From NCBI GenBank assembly GCA_002172485.2, contig NHFP02000003.1:127204-191203 (forward strand): 64,000 nucleotides of DNA, given 5' to 3'. Below are positions 52,356 to 63,100 of the stretch, piece by piece (the stretch's first letter is position 1; every line of letters starts with the position of its first letter). This DNA is from Crocinitomicaceae bacterium TMED114. GTDB lineage: Bacteria; Bacteroidota; Bacteroidia; Flavobacteriales_D; Sanyastnellaceae. The notes under the pieces are model-generated. The model was not told where the DNA came from. It saw only the letters and a list, made by a program, of their open reading frames with translations, and searched no databases. The position numbers and the translations under genes are program-made.

Positions 52356-55300
52356 TCAGAAAACGACCACGCGGCGCCGAACCGTCCAATCTCCCTGTTG
52401 CAAAACGAGCAGATGCACACCGGCTGGCAATCCCGCCAGTGGGATGCTGCCTTGGTAACGGGCATCCGGCCTGGCGTGTCCACGTCCGGATTGCACCTCC
52501 CGGCCCGCTCCGTCCAGCAGGGACCAGGTGAAGGCCCCGTTCCACCCCTCCAATTCAAACGTCACCGCCTCCCTCGCGGGATTGGGGTAGACCCGCACTT
52601 CGGTCACATCGGTCACGTCGGGCGCTTCAATGTCGTTGACCAGGTTGGTCTCAAAGTGGAAGTTGTGGACAATGGACTTTCCGAAGTCCGGCTCGAAGGT
52701 GATGAAGTTGCCCCCCACCTTCCGAAGGCGGACAAAACCACTGCCGTCGTTGTTGGCCCAGAAGCTGATGCCATCGTCGTCGCTGTCGAAGAACTCAAAG
52801 GTGTAGCACCCTTCATTCATGTAAATGGTGTCCCGGTACTGGGTGTTGGCCTCCGGATAGGTCCGCTGGAAGTAGACCGTCCCGTCCTGGTGAGTCAGTT
52901 TGGCGCTGTTCTCCCACGGCGTGGAGTTCGTTCGGACAAAGACGATCAACCGGTTGTCGTCCTCATCGTCGGGACCGTCCATGTAGGTGTAGGTCGGCGG
53001 GCGGCGGAAGGTGCTCCGCACTTCGTCGTTCCATGCGACCTCATCCGTTCCGCCGTTCGCGGCGGACACCCGGGCAATGAAAACGAGGTCCTCATCTTCG
53101 TCGCCCACCCAGAGGTTGGCGTCCAACGCTACGAGGTCCACGATTTCTTCCTCGAGGAAGCCCAGCTCACCGGTCCACGTGGTCGACTGCAGGTTGCCCT
53201 CCACACCGAACGTGATCGTGCAGGAGGTCAATGGCGTGCTGCCACTGTTGCGCAGGACGACTTGCGGCTTGTCACAAATGGGGTTGGTCCGGGAGGACAA
53301 CTTGGACCCGTTGGGCGCAATGACCTCGACCAGCTCCGCATCCAAGCTGTGGTTCGCTGGACCGTAGGCGATGATCTGCCCCTCAAACCGGTAGTTCCCG
53401 TCCGGGTCGTCATCGATGTCGTAGTCCACCGTGAAACTGTCATTGCCCTCCACGAGCGGCGTCAGTTCCATGTCGCGGGTCTCAGTGGGCGCTCCCGGGC
53501 ACCATCCGGCCCGGTCGTAAATCCACGTTCCTCCTTGTGGGAAGAGGGCGTTGTCCGCGCACTCCTGCATGATCTGCCAGGACCAGTGCTGCTCGCCGTT
53601 GACCTTGACCTTGTGGATGTTCGGGCAGAACTCCGCACAGTTGTTGCCCGAGCCGAAGCCGTGGCCGGAAGCGCGGGTCTTGAGGCGCCACATGGCCTCC
53701 CCTTCTCCAGGCGCATACTCGTAGGCCACCACATTCTGATCGAAAGTGGACAGACCGTATTGGCCTTTCCAAAAAGCTTCCACCCCCAGCACGTCCCGTG
53801 TGGGCTCGCCTTCGATGAAGTGGAATTTGAGGTCGAGCAGTTCTTGCCAATTTCCGGCTTCCAGCTGGACGCTGTCCCGCAAAAGTGGCAGGTAATCCGT
53901 CACATCATACCACCAGGTCCAGCCGTCGTCCCCGAGGTCCAATCCGATGCCATACGGCGTGATGTAGCGGTAGAGCTCATAGCGGTCAATGACCTCGAAC
54001 GGCACGCCGAAGTAATCCAGGGTGTCGTTGACCACCTCGGTAACCTCACCCGGCAACGGGTGGGGGATGGTGTCCCCAAACAGCGGAACGGCCACTGTCT
54101 CGCCTGGAGCATAGTGGTAGGTCAAGTCCGTCATGGCCACCGCATTGCCCTGCACCTCCCAGGTGGACAGGCTCATCGGCGCGACGGGCTGCAAGTCCAA
54201 GATGGCGCCGTCCGCCACCAACTCGAGGTAGTCCCCGCGCCCGAATCCGATGTGCGGACGGAACATGGTCTCGTCCCCTTTGAACCGCTCTCGGCCGGGT
54301 GTGGTGCGGCGCAGCGTGGTGCCGTGGTGGAATCCTGGCGCCCCGCCCGGGTTGTGGTTGACTTCTTCGGTGCCGTTGGCCCCATCGAAGTGGTAGTCGA
54401 CCAGCAGGTCATCCCAGTCCGGATGGAAGGCCGTCGGCTGGTGGTTCATCCACTCGGCGATGGTCTCCCCGTCGAGGGCTTTGCTCCAGATCCGGAAATC
54501 GTCGACCCTCCCGTTGTAATGGTTGGTGCCGCTTCCGCTGCACCCGAGGTTCATCCGGACAATGTCCTCGATGGGGTTGTCTTTGTTGGTGGCGCTGTGG
54601 AAGAGGACACCATTGAGGTACATCTCCATGACGCCGGTCGCGGCGTTCTTGACGAAAGCCCAGTGGTTCCATTGCCCCTCGTAATCCTGCGTCGCGGCCT
54701 GGGCATCGATGCGGTCGTAACCGCCGTCCCAACCGCAGTCCCAGTATACGCGGCCGTTGCCCCAGGGCAGGTGGACGTTGACCACCCGCTGGTTGTTGGC
54801 GTTGAGCCCTTCGAAGAGCGTGCCGTTTTGGGGCTGGCTGTCCGGATCGCCGTAGACCCAGCATTCGATGGTGATCTCTTGGGACAACCCACCGAGGTCG
54901 TCCACATCCACCTCGATGCGGTCCGGTGCCATCAAGACCACTTCACCATCTTCTCCTGTGGACGTCCACCCTGGTCCCTCGGCGTGGTTGGTGAGCACCC
55001 AACCATCCTGATTGCCGTCCGTGTCGACGTCGACATCGTCCAGGGCAAACTCCAGAATCAAGTTGCCCTCCCCGTCCCAGTCGATGGGTGGCGACAGGCG
55101 AAGCGACAGGCTGTCGTCGAATTGCCAGGACGACAGGCCATAGTGGTAGGCGGTGTTCGACAGCTCGCGGAACCCGGTCAGGACCGTGTCACTGGTCAGA
55201 CCCCATTTGAGGTCCATGCGCCGGGCATCGGCCGCACCGGCCATCATGGGAATCCACAAGCGGTCAATGGCCCCTGCACCCAGTGGCGCGAGTTCCTCGG

Positions 55301-55844
55301 CGGTCCAGAGATATTGAGCCCGACGCGAGGTGGCCGTTGCAAACAGCCCCTCGATGTATCCCACCTCACCCGGCTGGACGGTCACCTCCGAATTGACAGC
55401 GTCCACGATGTGCTGCGCGGCTGGCATCCAAATGGAGTCCTGCACCCCTTCCGTGTAAGGCAGCAGGTCAGCCGACTCGAACGGCGCGTCGGCGAGAAGC
55501 CGGTATGGGTGCTGCAGCGCCGCGCTGTCCAACATGCCCGTGTGGTCAAAGAGGTACGTGTAGCTCAGGTAGTCCCACTCGCCGCAAGCATAGCCGAGGT
55601 TGCCAGCCGTGCCGTCCTCGAAGCACTTGAGCGTGTACTCCATGAGGACCTTGCCGTACTCCACGCCGTTGTCGGAGGCGGGGAATTCAAACCACCGACG
55701 ACCTGGACTGTCGTAGGCGGTCTCGGGATTGTTTTGAGCGTCGAAGGTGTAGGTCTGAACCGTGGTCGTATCGGCCAGGGCAGTCAGGGAACATACCAGG
55801 ATCAGCGTCGCAGAGGAAAGGCGGGCGATGCAGGTGTTGATCAT
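52356..55844 (-). CDS. T9SS-exported PNGase F-like protein with LamG insertion
   Basis: An 1162-residue exported protein, signal peptide near residues 1-24 (LILVCSLTALA). The N-terminal part (about 60-130) has KVLMEYTLKC and CGEWDYLSYTYLFD, like the first domain of peptide-N-glycosidase F. A laminin-G/concanavalin-like domain is inserted at about 290-480 (ITIECWVYGDPD, NHWAFVKNAATGVMEMYLNG, GRVDDFRIWSKALDG). The C-terminal PNGase F-like half follows, with ASGHGFGSGNNCAEF near residue 728 and GGTWIYDRAGWCPGAP. A type A T9SS domain closes it (from VRVYPNPAREAVTFEL). PNGase F removes N-glycans; activity here is inferred, not shown. Confidence 0.82.
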   Translation of the reverse strand: MINTCIARLSSATLILVCSLTALADTTTVQTYTFDAQNNPETAYDSPGRRWFEFPASDNGVEYGKVLMEYTLKCFEDGTAGNLGYACGEWDYLSYTYLFDHTGMLDSAALQHPYRLLADAPFESADLLPYTEGVQDSIWMPAAQHIVDAVNSEVTVQPGEVGYIEGLFATATSRRAQYLWTAEELAPLGAGAIDRLWIPMMAGAADARRMDLKWGLTSDTVLTGFRELSNTAYHYGLSSWQFDDSLSLRLSPPIDWDGEGNLILEFALDDVDVDTDGNQDGWVLTNHAEGPGWTSTGEDGEVVLMAPDRIEVDVDDLGGLSQEITIECWVYGDPDSQPQNGTLFEGLNANNQRVVNVHLPWGNGRVYWDCGWDGGYDRIDAQAATQDYEGQWNHWAFVKNAATGVMEMYLNGVLFHSATNKDNPIEDIVRMNLGCSGSGTNHYNGRVDDFRIWSKALDGETIAEWMNHQPTAFHPDWDDLLVDYHFDGANGTEEVNHNPGGAPGFHHGTTLRRTTPGRERFKGDETMFRPHIGFGRGDYLELVADGAILDLQPVAPMSLSTWEVQGNAVAMTDLTYHYAPGETVAVPLFGDTIPHPLPGEVTEVVNDTLDYFGVPFEVIDRYELYRYITPYGIGLDLGDDGWTWWYDVTDYLPLLRDSVQLEAGNWQELLDLKFHFIEGEPTRDVLGVEAFWKGQYGLSTFDQNVVAYEYAPGEGEAMWRLKTRASGHGFGSGNNCAEFCPNIHKVKVNGEQHWSWQIMQECADNALFPQGGTWIYDRAGWCPGAPTETRDMELTPLVEGNDSFTVDYDIDDDPDGNYRFEGQIIAYGPANHSLDAELVEVIAPNGSKLSSRTNPICDKPQVVLRNSGSTPLTSCTITFGVEGNLQSTTWTGELGFLEEEIVDLVALDANLWVGDEDEDLVFIARVSAANGGTDEVAWNDEVRSTFRRPPTYTYMDGPDDEDDNRLIVFVRTNSTPWENSAKLTHQDGTVYFQRTYPEANTQYRDTIYMNEGCYTFEFFDSDDDGISFWANNDGSGFVRLRKVGGNFITFEPDFGKSIVHNFHFETNLVNDIEAPDVTDVTEVRVYPNPAREAVTFELEGWNGAFTWSLLDGAGREVQSGRGHARPDARYQGSIPLAGLPAGVHLLVLQQGDWTVRRRVVVF

Positions 55845-55892
55845 GAGGCAAAAGGTAATTCTCCTGCCCCATTCTTCATGCCCCCGGTCGAC

Positions 55893-57089
55893 TCAGCGGA
55901 GTCCCGGATAGGCCTCCAAGCCCGCAGCGATGATGGCGACTGCGCGGCGAATCGCAGCGGTCTCCAGCACGTAGGCGATGCGAACTTCATCTTGACCCGC
56001 CCCCGGCGTGGCGTAAAACCCACTGGCCGGCGCCATCATGACCGTCTCCCCGTCGAGGTGGAATTCGGACAGCATCCATTGACAGAAGGCATCGCTGGAA
56101 TCGATGGGCAATCGGGCCACCGCGTAAAAGGCGCCCCCCGGTTCCGGTACGGTCACCCCGGGAATGGCATTGAGGCCCGACACCAGCGCATCGCGCCGGT
56201 CGACGTAGGCCGCCTTGACTTCCGCGAAGTAGGAAGCGGGCGTGCTCAAGGCCGCCTCGCCCGCAATCTGCGCCAAAGTCGGCGGGGACAGGCGGGCCAT
56301 GGCGAAGCGCATGCAGGCCTGGTGGACCTCCGAGTTGCGGGTCACCAACGCACCGATGCGGGCGCCGCACATGCTGTACCGCTTGGAAACGCTGTCCATC
56401 AGGACAACGTGGTCATCGAGACCGGGCAGGGACAATACGCTCGTCGGGGTTTGGTCACCGTAACAGAACTCGCGGTACACCTCATCGGCAAAGAGGTAGA
56501 GGTCGTGCTCGAGAACGAGGCTTCGGATGGCGTCGAGCTCGGCATCGGTGTAGACGTAGCCCGTGGGGTTGCCGGGGTTGCAAATGAGAATGGCGCGGGT
56601 CCGGTCGGTCACCTTCGCGGCGATGTCGGCCACCGGCGGCAAGGCGAAGCCGTCCTCGATTTTGGAGGTCACTGGCACCACCTTGACACCGGCCATGGTC
56701 GCGAATCCGTTGTAGTTCGCGTAGAACGGTTCGGGGATGATGACCTCATCGCCGGGCTCCAGGCATGCTTGGAAGGCGAAGACGAGCGCCTCGCTGCCGC
56801 CGGTGGTCACGAGGACCTGCTCAGGCGTGACCTCCACGCCGACCGACTGGTAGTAGCCGGCGAGTCCTTCGCGGTAGGTGGCGAAACCATCACTCGGGCT
56901 GTACTCGATGACGGTCCGGTCCATGCCCTTGACGGCATCGAGGGCCACCTTCGGTGTGGCGATGTCGGGCTGGCCGATGTTGAGGTGGAGAACCTTGCGG
57001 CCCGCGGCCTTGGCGGCGACGGCGAAGGGAGCGAGTTTCCGAATCGGGCTGTCGGGCATGGCCTGCCCTTTGGACGAAATGCGCGGCAT
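55893..57089 (-). CDS. PLP-dependent aminotransferase, class I (aspartate aminotransferase-like)
   Basis: A 398-residue fold-type I transaminase. Motifs are HLNIGQPDIATPKVALDAVK, VTTGGSEALVFAFQACLEPG (cofactor phosphate loop), LICNPGNPTGYVYTDAELDA with the cofactor-binding asparagine, LFADEVYREFCYG (aspartate that pairs with the pyridine nitrogen) and the lysine motif DSVSKRYSMCGARIG. The motif set fits aspartate/aromatic or related aminotransferases; exact substrates cannot be read. The ATG at 57089 is chosen because upstream codons run into the terminator of the next gene. A TATCTTCG element lies 31 bases upstream. Confidence 0.93.
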   Translation of the reverse strand: MPRISSKGQAMPDSPIRKLAPFAVAAKAAGRKVLHLNIGQPDIATPKVALDAVKGMDRTVIEYSPSDGFATYREGLAGYYQSVGVEVTPEQVLVTTGGSEALVFAFQACLEPGDEVIIPEPFYANYNGFATMAGVKVVPVTSKIEDGFALPPVADIAAKVTDRTRAILICNPGNPTGYVYTDAELDAIRSLVLEHDLYLFADEVYREFCYGDQTPTSVLSLPGLDDHVVLMDSVSKRYSMCGARIGALVTRNSEVHQACMRFAMARLSPPTLAQIAGEAALSTPASYFAEVKAAYVDRRDALVSGLNAIPGVTVPEPGGAFYAVARLPIDSSDAFCQWMLSEFHLDGETVMMAPASGFYATPGAGQDEVRIAYVLETAAIRRAVAIIAAGLEAYPGLR

Positions 57090-57119
57090 CGAATGGAGTT
57101 TATCCGCCAGAGCGGAGGG

Positions 57120-57127
57120 CGAAGATA
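57120..57127 (-). promoter_or_regulatory. predicted -7 element of the aminotransferase promoter
   Basis: The minus strand reads TATCTTCG, 31 bases before the ATG at 57089 and just beyond the terminator of the giant gene. Confidence 0.45.
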
Positions 57128-57135
57128 ACCGCCGC

Positions 57136-57172
57136 AAAAGCAGGAAGCCGCCCCCGGCTGGGAGCGGCTTCC
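57136..57172 (-). terminator. intrinsic terminator after the giant surface-protein gene
   Basis: On the minus strand GGAAGCCGC (57172-57164) pairs with GCGGCTTCC (57151-57143) around 12 bases, then TGCTTTT. It lies 22 bases after the stop of the giant gene. Confidence 0.85.
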
Positions 57173-57193
57173 GCATTCAGTTCACCTGACCAA

Positions 57194-60100
57194 TCACTGC
57201 GTCACGAGCAGCTTCTTCACGGCCATGTAAGTGTTGGAGGCGATGCGGATCTGGTACATGCCTGCGTCGAGGCCATCGGCATCGATGGTCATGAGGTACT
57301 CCACATCGGTCATGGCATTGCCATCATACAGCTCCTGGACGAGCTGGCCGCTCATGGTGTAGAGGTCCACACGCAAGCGCATGTTGTTGGACACCACGAA
57401 GCCGAGCTGGCTGACATCGTTGGTGGGGTTCGGCATCAAGCCGGTCACGCGGATCGGCTCCTTGATGTCGCTGACCAAGCTGATATCGAACGGCTGGTGG
57501 CCGGTCTCTCCCGTCGCGGTCGGCGTGTTGCCCTGCTCGGCATCGCCCGTCACGGTGTAGCTGAAGCCCGTCTCATTGCCACAGGCATCCGAAACGGTGT
57601 AGCCGTACTCCACGCTCCATGGCAGGTTGCAATCGAGGTCGAGCATGATGTCTCCGCTGCTGCCGCGGTAGCCCTGCGGCACACCGTCGACCACAAGCTC
57701 ACCGCTCCAGTAGAACCAAGCACTCGCACCGTAGTTGGCGTTCTGGTTGTTGGCGCCCTGTCCGACCTGAAGGCCGTAGTAGTAGTTCATCGGCTGGTGC
57801 GTCAAGCTGAGCTCGGTGCCGGCGTAAATGCCCGTACCGATCATGCCGCCCGTCTGCATCACAAAGAAGTCCCAACCCGTCCAAGGGCTGGAGCCCGGCA
57901 GAACGTCGGCACAGTCCTTTTTGTAGCCGCGGCCGAGGCCGCTCCATTCGACCCAGTTGAAGGCCTCGTTGTAGTCTGCGTTCCAGAGGAAGCCGCCCGT
58001 ACCGTCGGCATTGGTCACCTCCACCTCAATGTGCAGGGTCTCGTCGTAATCGCTCTCCACGATGTTGAAGCCGCCTTCCACAATGGTGAAGGACTCGCCA
58101 CCGAAGTAAGCGCCCTCCAGCACGATGGCTGCCGGATCATCGCCGTTGCAGGCCTCGCCGTCGAGGAAAGCCTCTGGCGTAATCGGTGCGCAGTAGTTGC
58201 CGATGTCATCGGTGGGCAAGAAGCCGCTGAACGCCTCCGTCTCCGCGATGGTCACCGCGCTGCCACAGGCATCCACAGCCTCCAAGTTAATCGGGGCCGG
58301 GACGTCAATGAAGCCGAAGATGTCGTTGGCACTGGCTTCCGTCACCGTTTCACCGTTGGCAATGTCCTCGCTGTCGGTAATCTGCGGAGCCGTCACATCG
58401 AGGAAGGTCACCGTTTGGGTGGCCGTGGCCATGCCGTGGTTGCCGCAGGCGTCCTCCGCCGTGGCCATGTAAGTCCGCACCACAGTGTAGCTGCCGGCGT
58501 CACCACAGAGGTAGGCCGGAGCACTGTCCGTGAAGGTCACGGCGCCCAGCGTCGGCGCGTCCGTGCAGTTGTCCGTGGCGGAGGTCGTCACGCTGGCCGC
58601 AGCTGGCATGTCGCCCGTGCAATCGGCCGCGAGGTCGATGCTCAGGTCGGCAGGCACTCCGTCGAGGAAGACCACCGGAGCGGTCGTGTCGATCACGGTG
58701 ATGTGCTGCAGGGTCGTGTCGCGGCTCACGTTGCCGGCCGGATCGGTGGCCTCCAAGATCCAACGGCGATCGAACTCGCGGCAACCCGCAATGCCCGTCG
58801 CATTGATTTCGTCGTACAGGATCTCCACGTCCACATCGCAGTTGTCGTAGGCCTCGTACCACGGGTGGCCCGCGGCAAAGAGGTCGACATCATTGACGCA
58901 AGTCTCTCCGGCGTAAAGGGTGTAGTTCTCAAGGTCGTAGAGATTGATTGTCGGAGCCATGTCGTCCACCACAGCCATATAGGCCGTGTAGTCGGTCACA
59001 TTCCCATTCACATCGGTGGCCACAAGCTGGACCTCTTCATACAAAGGCATGTCACACGGCGTCGGGTAGATGGCATCTGGGTTGTAGTCGAATGCGGTGG
59101 GGCTCATGCATCCTGCGCACGGGGCGAGGCTGGTCCGCGTGTAAGCGAATCCACCGCCGTTGCCACCCTGAGTCCAGCTGGTGAAGTCCATCACCCAGAT
59201 TTCATTGACGCTCGGTACGAGCATTTCCAAGTCGGTCGTCAGAATCTGGTTGCCGATTCCACCTCCGAACGCATCGTAGAAGGAAGACCAAGCTACCCCG
59301 CTGCCGGCAACACGCCACAACGTACCGCTGGGTCCTTCATTGTCCCAGAAGCCTTCTCCCGTGAACGCATTGATCAGACCTTGGTTGTCTCCACGCGAAA
59401 TCCAAATGCCCGGAGCAATGCTGTCGTAGACCAGCGTCGGATCGTCATAGTCCATCTTCTCGAAAGACACCGTCTCACTGACGAAGCCCTCACAGCCTTC
59501 TCCAGCCTCCATGTCCACGAAGTAACCGGACGCCATGGGCACCTCGGTGCGGGTGTAGGCGAAGCCGCCGCCGTTGCTTCCCGACGTCCAATCGGTGAAG
59601 GTCACCTCGAAGAAGCGTTGGCTTTGGACGGTCACCATGGTGAGGGTCTCTCCAGGCAAGTTGTTGCCCAATTGTCCCCCAACAGCATTGTACAAGCTTG
59701 TCCACTCGGCATCCGAATCGGCAGCCCCCAGCTTCCAGCGGGTGCCCGCAGGTCCGGACTCGTCGTAACCACTTTGGAGTACAGCGTTGTATAGCCCTCC
59801 ATTGTTGCCGCGGGTGAGGGCCACGTCCCAGGAGATGTAGTCCGTAGCCGCTGCGCCGATGGCATCGTCTTCTTTGGTGAAGTCCACGGTACCCATGGCA
59901 GAAACCTCTGCGTCGCAATCCAAGGAATTGATGGCCTCGAAGGACTGGATTCCACAGGCGTCGGTCGCCGTGGCATTGGACAGGTCATAGGTGGCCACTC
60001 CATTCTCATCCAAAGGCTGGATGTACGGAGTCGAAGTCACCACAGGCGCCACGTCGTCCACCACGGTCACCTCGACCACGCCCGTCGTGGCATTGCCACT

Positions 60101-63100
60101 CGGGTCGGTCACCGTCACCGTCACATCCACCACACCGGCATCGGCGCAGGTCAAGTCGGAGCACACATCGTACTCCATGGCGTAGTTGTCTCCATCCGGA
60201 GTGAACTCGATGTACAGGTTGCCGCGCTCGGAACAATTCTCCACGAACTGCTGCGGCGCCATGCCCAGCGTACCGTCTTGGTTGGAAATTCCCGTCGTCA
60301 TCGGGTCATCGCAATCGTCGGGCAGATATCCGTGGTATCCAGAGAAGATGTCCACCTGGCCCGTGGCCTCGTACAAGATGGCCTGGCCGTCATGGCGCAT
60401 GTCGTTGTCCTCATAGTTGGACACCTGGCTCCAGCTCACCACGAATTCGCGGTTCGGAGCGGTGCCTACCGTCTGGTAATAGATGTTGGCATCATCCCGC
60501 TCATCCGGATCGAGGTCCGTGTGAATGACCGCAATGGCGGCCTCATAGTCGGAGTCGGGAATGGCCTCACCGTCACAGCACTCGGAGCTGCTGCTCTCGA
60601 ATTGCAGGAGACCGTTAGAGGAGATGTACACCTGAGAATAGGTCTGCCCGTAGAACGCGAAGTCGAACCCGAGCGGAACCAGCGAGGTACAATCGTCGCA
60701 ATTGCTGGTGTTCGCGTCCAACGTACCTGAGGTCAGGTCGTATTTCGGAGCAGCACCACAAGACTGATCACCCCAGGAGAGGTCCGTGCTATAGCCACAG
60801 TTGTCCGTGGTGGCATCTCCCAACACGTCGCTCGGGGAGATGTAGCCCTCTCCGCCGATGTTCAAGTACACCGTGTGGGGCTCCAGCTCGAGCGTCGGCG
60901 CCATGTCGTCGATGACGTTGGCGTAAGTCGTGTCGAACGCCACATTGCCCGCAATGTCCTCGGCGCGGAGCACCACTTCCACCGGGGCGTCCGTATCTCC
61001 GCAGTCGAGCATCACGCTGTTGGTGAAGATGCGGCCGAAGTAAGCGGCTTCGATGTCCCAGTTTCCATACGCCGGCACGATGTCATCGAGGTCGAGGTAC
61101 TCATCGTCGTCAACGAACTTGCCAAACACGACATCCGGTGCCTCGACGTGGATGCGCTCGTATGCGAATCCACCGCCGTCTTGGCAACAGGTCCAATCGC
61201 TGAATTCCAGGTCAAAGAAGAGGTTGCCCTCCGGGATGTACAGCGACATCGTCTCTCCAGGAAGGCTACTGGCATTCCCATCGGTCGCGTCCTGCCAGTC
61301 GGAGGTGTATCCCCCGCCGCCAGCGGTCGGGCCCCACTTGAAGTAGATGCCGCCGCCGCCCAGCGCGTTGTACAGGCCGCCTGCTTCGCCGCGGTACAAG
61401 GCCACATTGTCCGTGATGTGATCCCAGAGAAGCTCGTCGTCCAATTCGGCGTCATCCGCCTTGGTGAACTGGACAGAGTCCGGAACCGCACAAGCCGCAT
61501 CGGCACAGTCATACGACGTGGCATCCGGAAGGACTTCGAACTCGGGCAGTCCGATTTCGCCATTGTCCTGGCCCAACCAGAGCTGACCATCATCGAACCA
61601 CAAGGCCTCCGTATCCTCATCGAGGTCACCCAACCAGACGAGGTCTCCGGAGGCGATGTTGAGCATCCACAGCTCCTCATTGGAACTGCCGTTGCCCGTG
61701 GCATCGGCGTCACCCACGAGGTAAGCGATTCCACTCTCGAGGTCGACCGCCATGCCGTCGAAGTCGTGATGCCCCCCATTGACATTGTCGCTGATGACGT
61801 GAAGTAGCTCTGCTTCAATCTCACCGAGTCCTTCGAAACGGAAGCGGAAGAACTGAAGGCTGTCCGAAATGGTGCAATCGTTGCGCTCGATGGCGTAGAT
61901 CCACCCACCGGCTTGGTCGGCCGCCGTGACGCACTCGAGGCTCAAGGAGCCGTCGGCCAAATCACTGTCCTCAAAGTCTCCGCTGTAAATGATCTCGAAC
62001 TCGTCGTTGGTCACAGCAAACCCTTCACCGGTCGAGAAGACGAAGCCACCGGCGGCGGCATCGTACATCATGATCTCAGCAGCATCGCCCAGCTCGTCCT
62101 CGACGTGGCTGATGTCCAACATCTCGGCTTCGCTGGTCTCCAGGTTGACCATCCACAAAGAGCCGTTCGACTCCTCCACGACATACACTTCAGGGTTGCC
62201 GGCGGCGCTGATGTCCACAATGCCGAAGTCGTCGCTCGAAGAGACCACGAAATCCTCCAACGGAACTGCCGCAAGGCCATTCTCATCCAAGGACACGGTC
62301 ACCGGCTGGAGCACGATGCTCGGGTCGGTCGTGTTGATGATGACATTGAGGAAAGCGAAGATGCTCGCCTGACCACAGTCGTCGATGTGACGGGCACTGA
62401 AGGTGACTGCGCCGTCTGCAAACGGTCCAGTTGCGAACTCAACGTACCCATTGTCCAAGTCAGCCTGAGTCACATCGTGGCTCTCGGTCAATGCGCTGTT
62501 GATGTACAGCTCAACGACATCTCCCATCTCTGGGGACTCCACACCCTCACCCGTGAAGAATACGCGGATGGTGGGTGCATTGTCATTGGTGATGTTGTCC
62601 GTCAGGTCCAATCCATCGTCGTTGCCCATAACCAGGTCAATGGTCGGGCAGCTCGGGGCAAAGTCGTCAATCACCGTGAAGGTGGCTTCCGAGGTGCTCG
62701 TGTTGTTGCAGTCGTCCGTGGCGGTGAAGATCACCGTCTCCGAGCCCGTGCTGCCGCACCCATCGCTGAGGCCCGTGCTGTTGTGGCTCAACGTCGCATT
62801 GGAACAAGCGTCGGTTGCCACGGCACCTGCGTAAGTGGACAACCAGCTGGAGAAGGCGGCGGCCTCATTGCCATCGCGTTGGTACGTCTGATCGGACGCA
62901 GCCGTCGTGAAGGTCGGGCTCGTGGTGTCCTGAATGGTGAACGTGGCCGTCGTCGTCGAAGCGTTGTTGCAGGCATCCGTGGCAGTGAAGGTCACCGTCG
63001 TGGCACCCGTAGCACCGCAGTGGTCGCTGAGCGCAACATGGTTGTGGCTCCAGGTGACCCCGGCACAAGCATCGCTTGCCACGGCGTTTCCATTGGCAGT

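Noticed and set aside
52308..57128. A 1606-codon open frame on the plus strand
   Set aside because: It is antisense to the PNGase F-like and aminotransferase genes, whose motifs are clear. The GC-rich codon use of the true genes keeps this opposite frame open.
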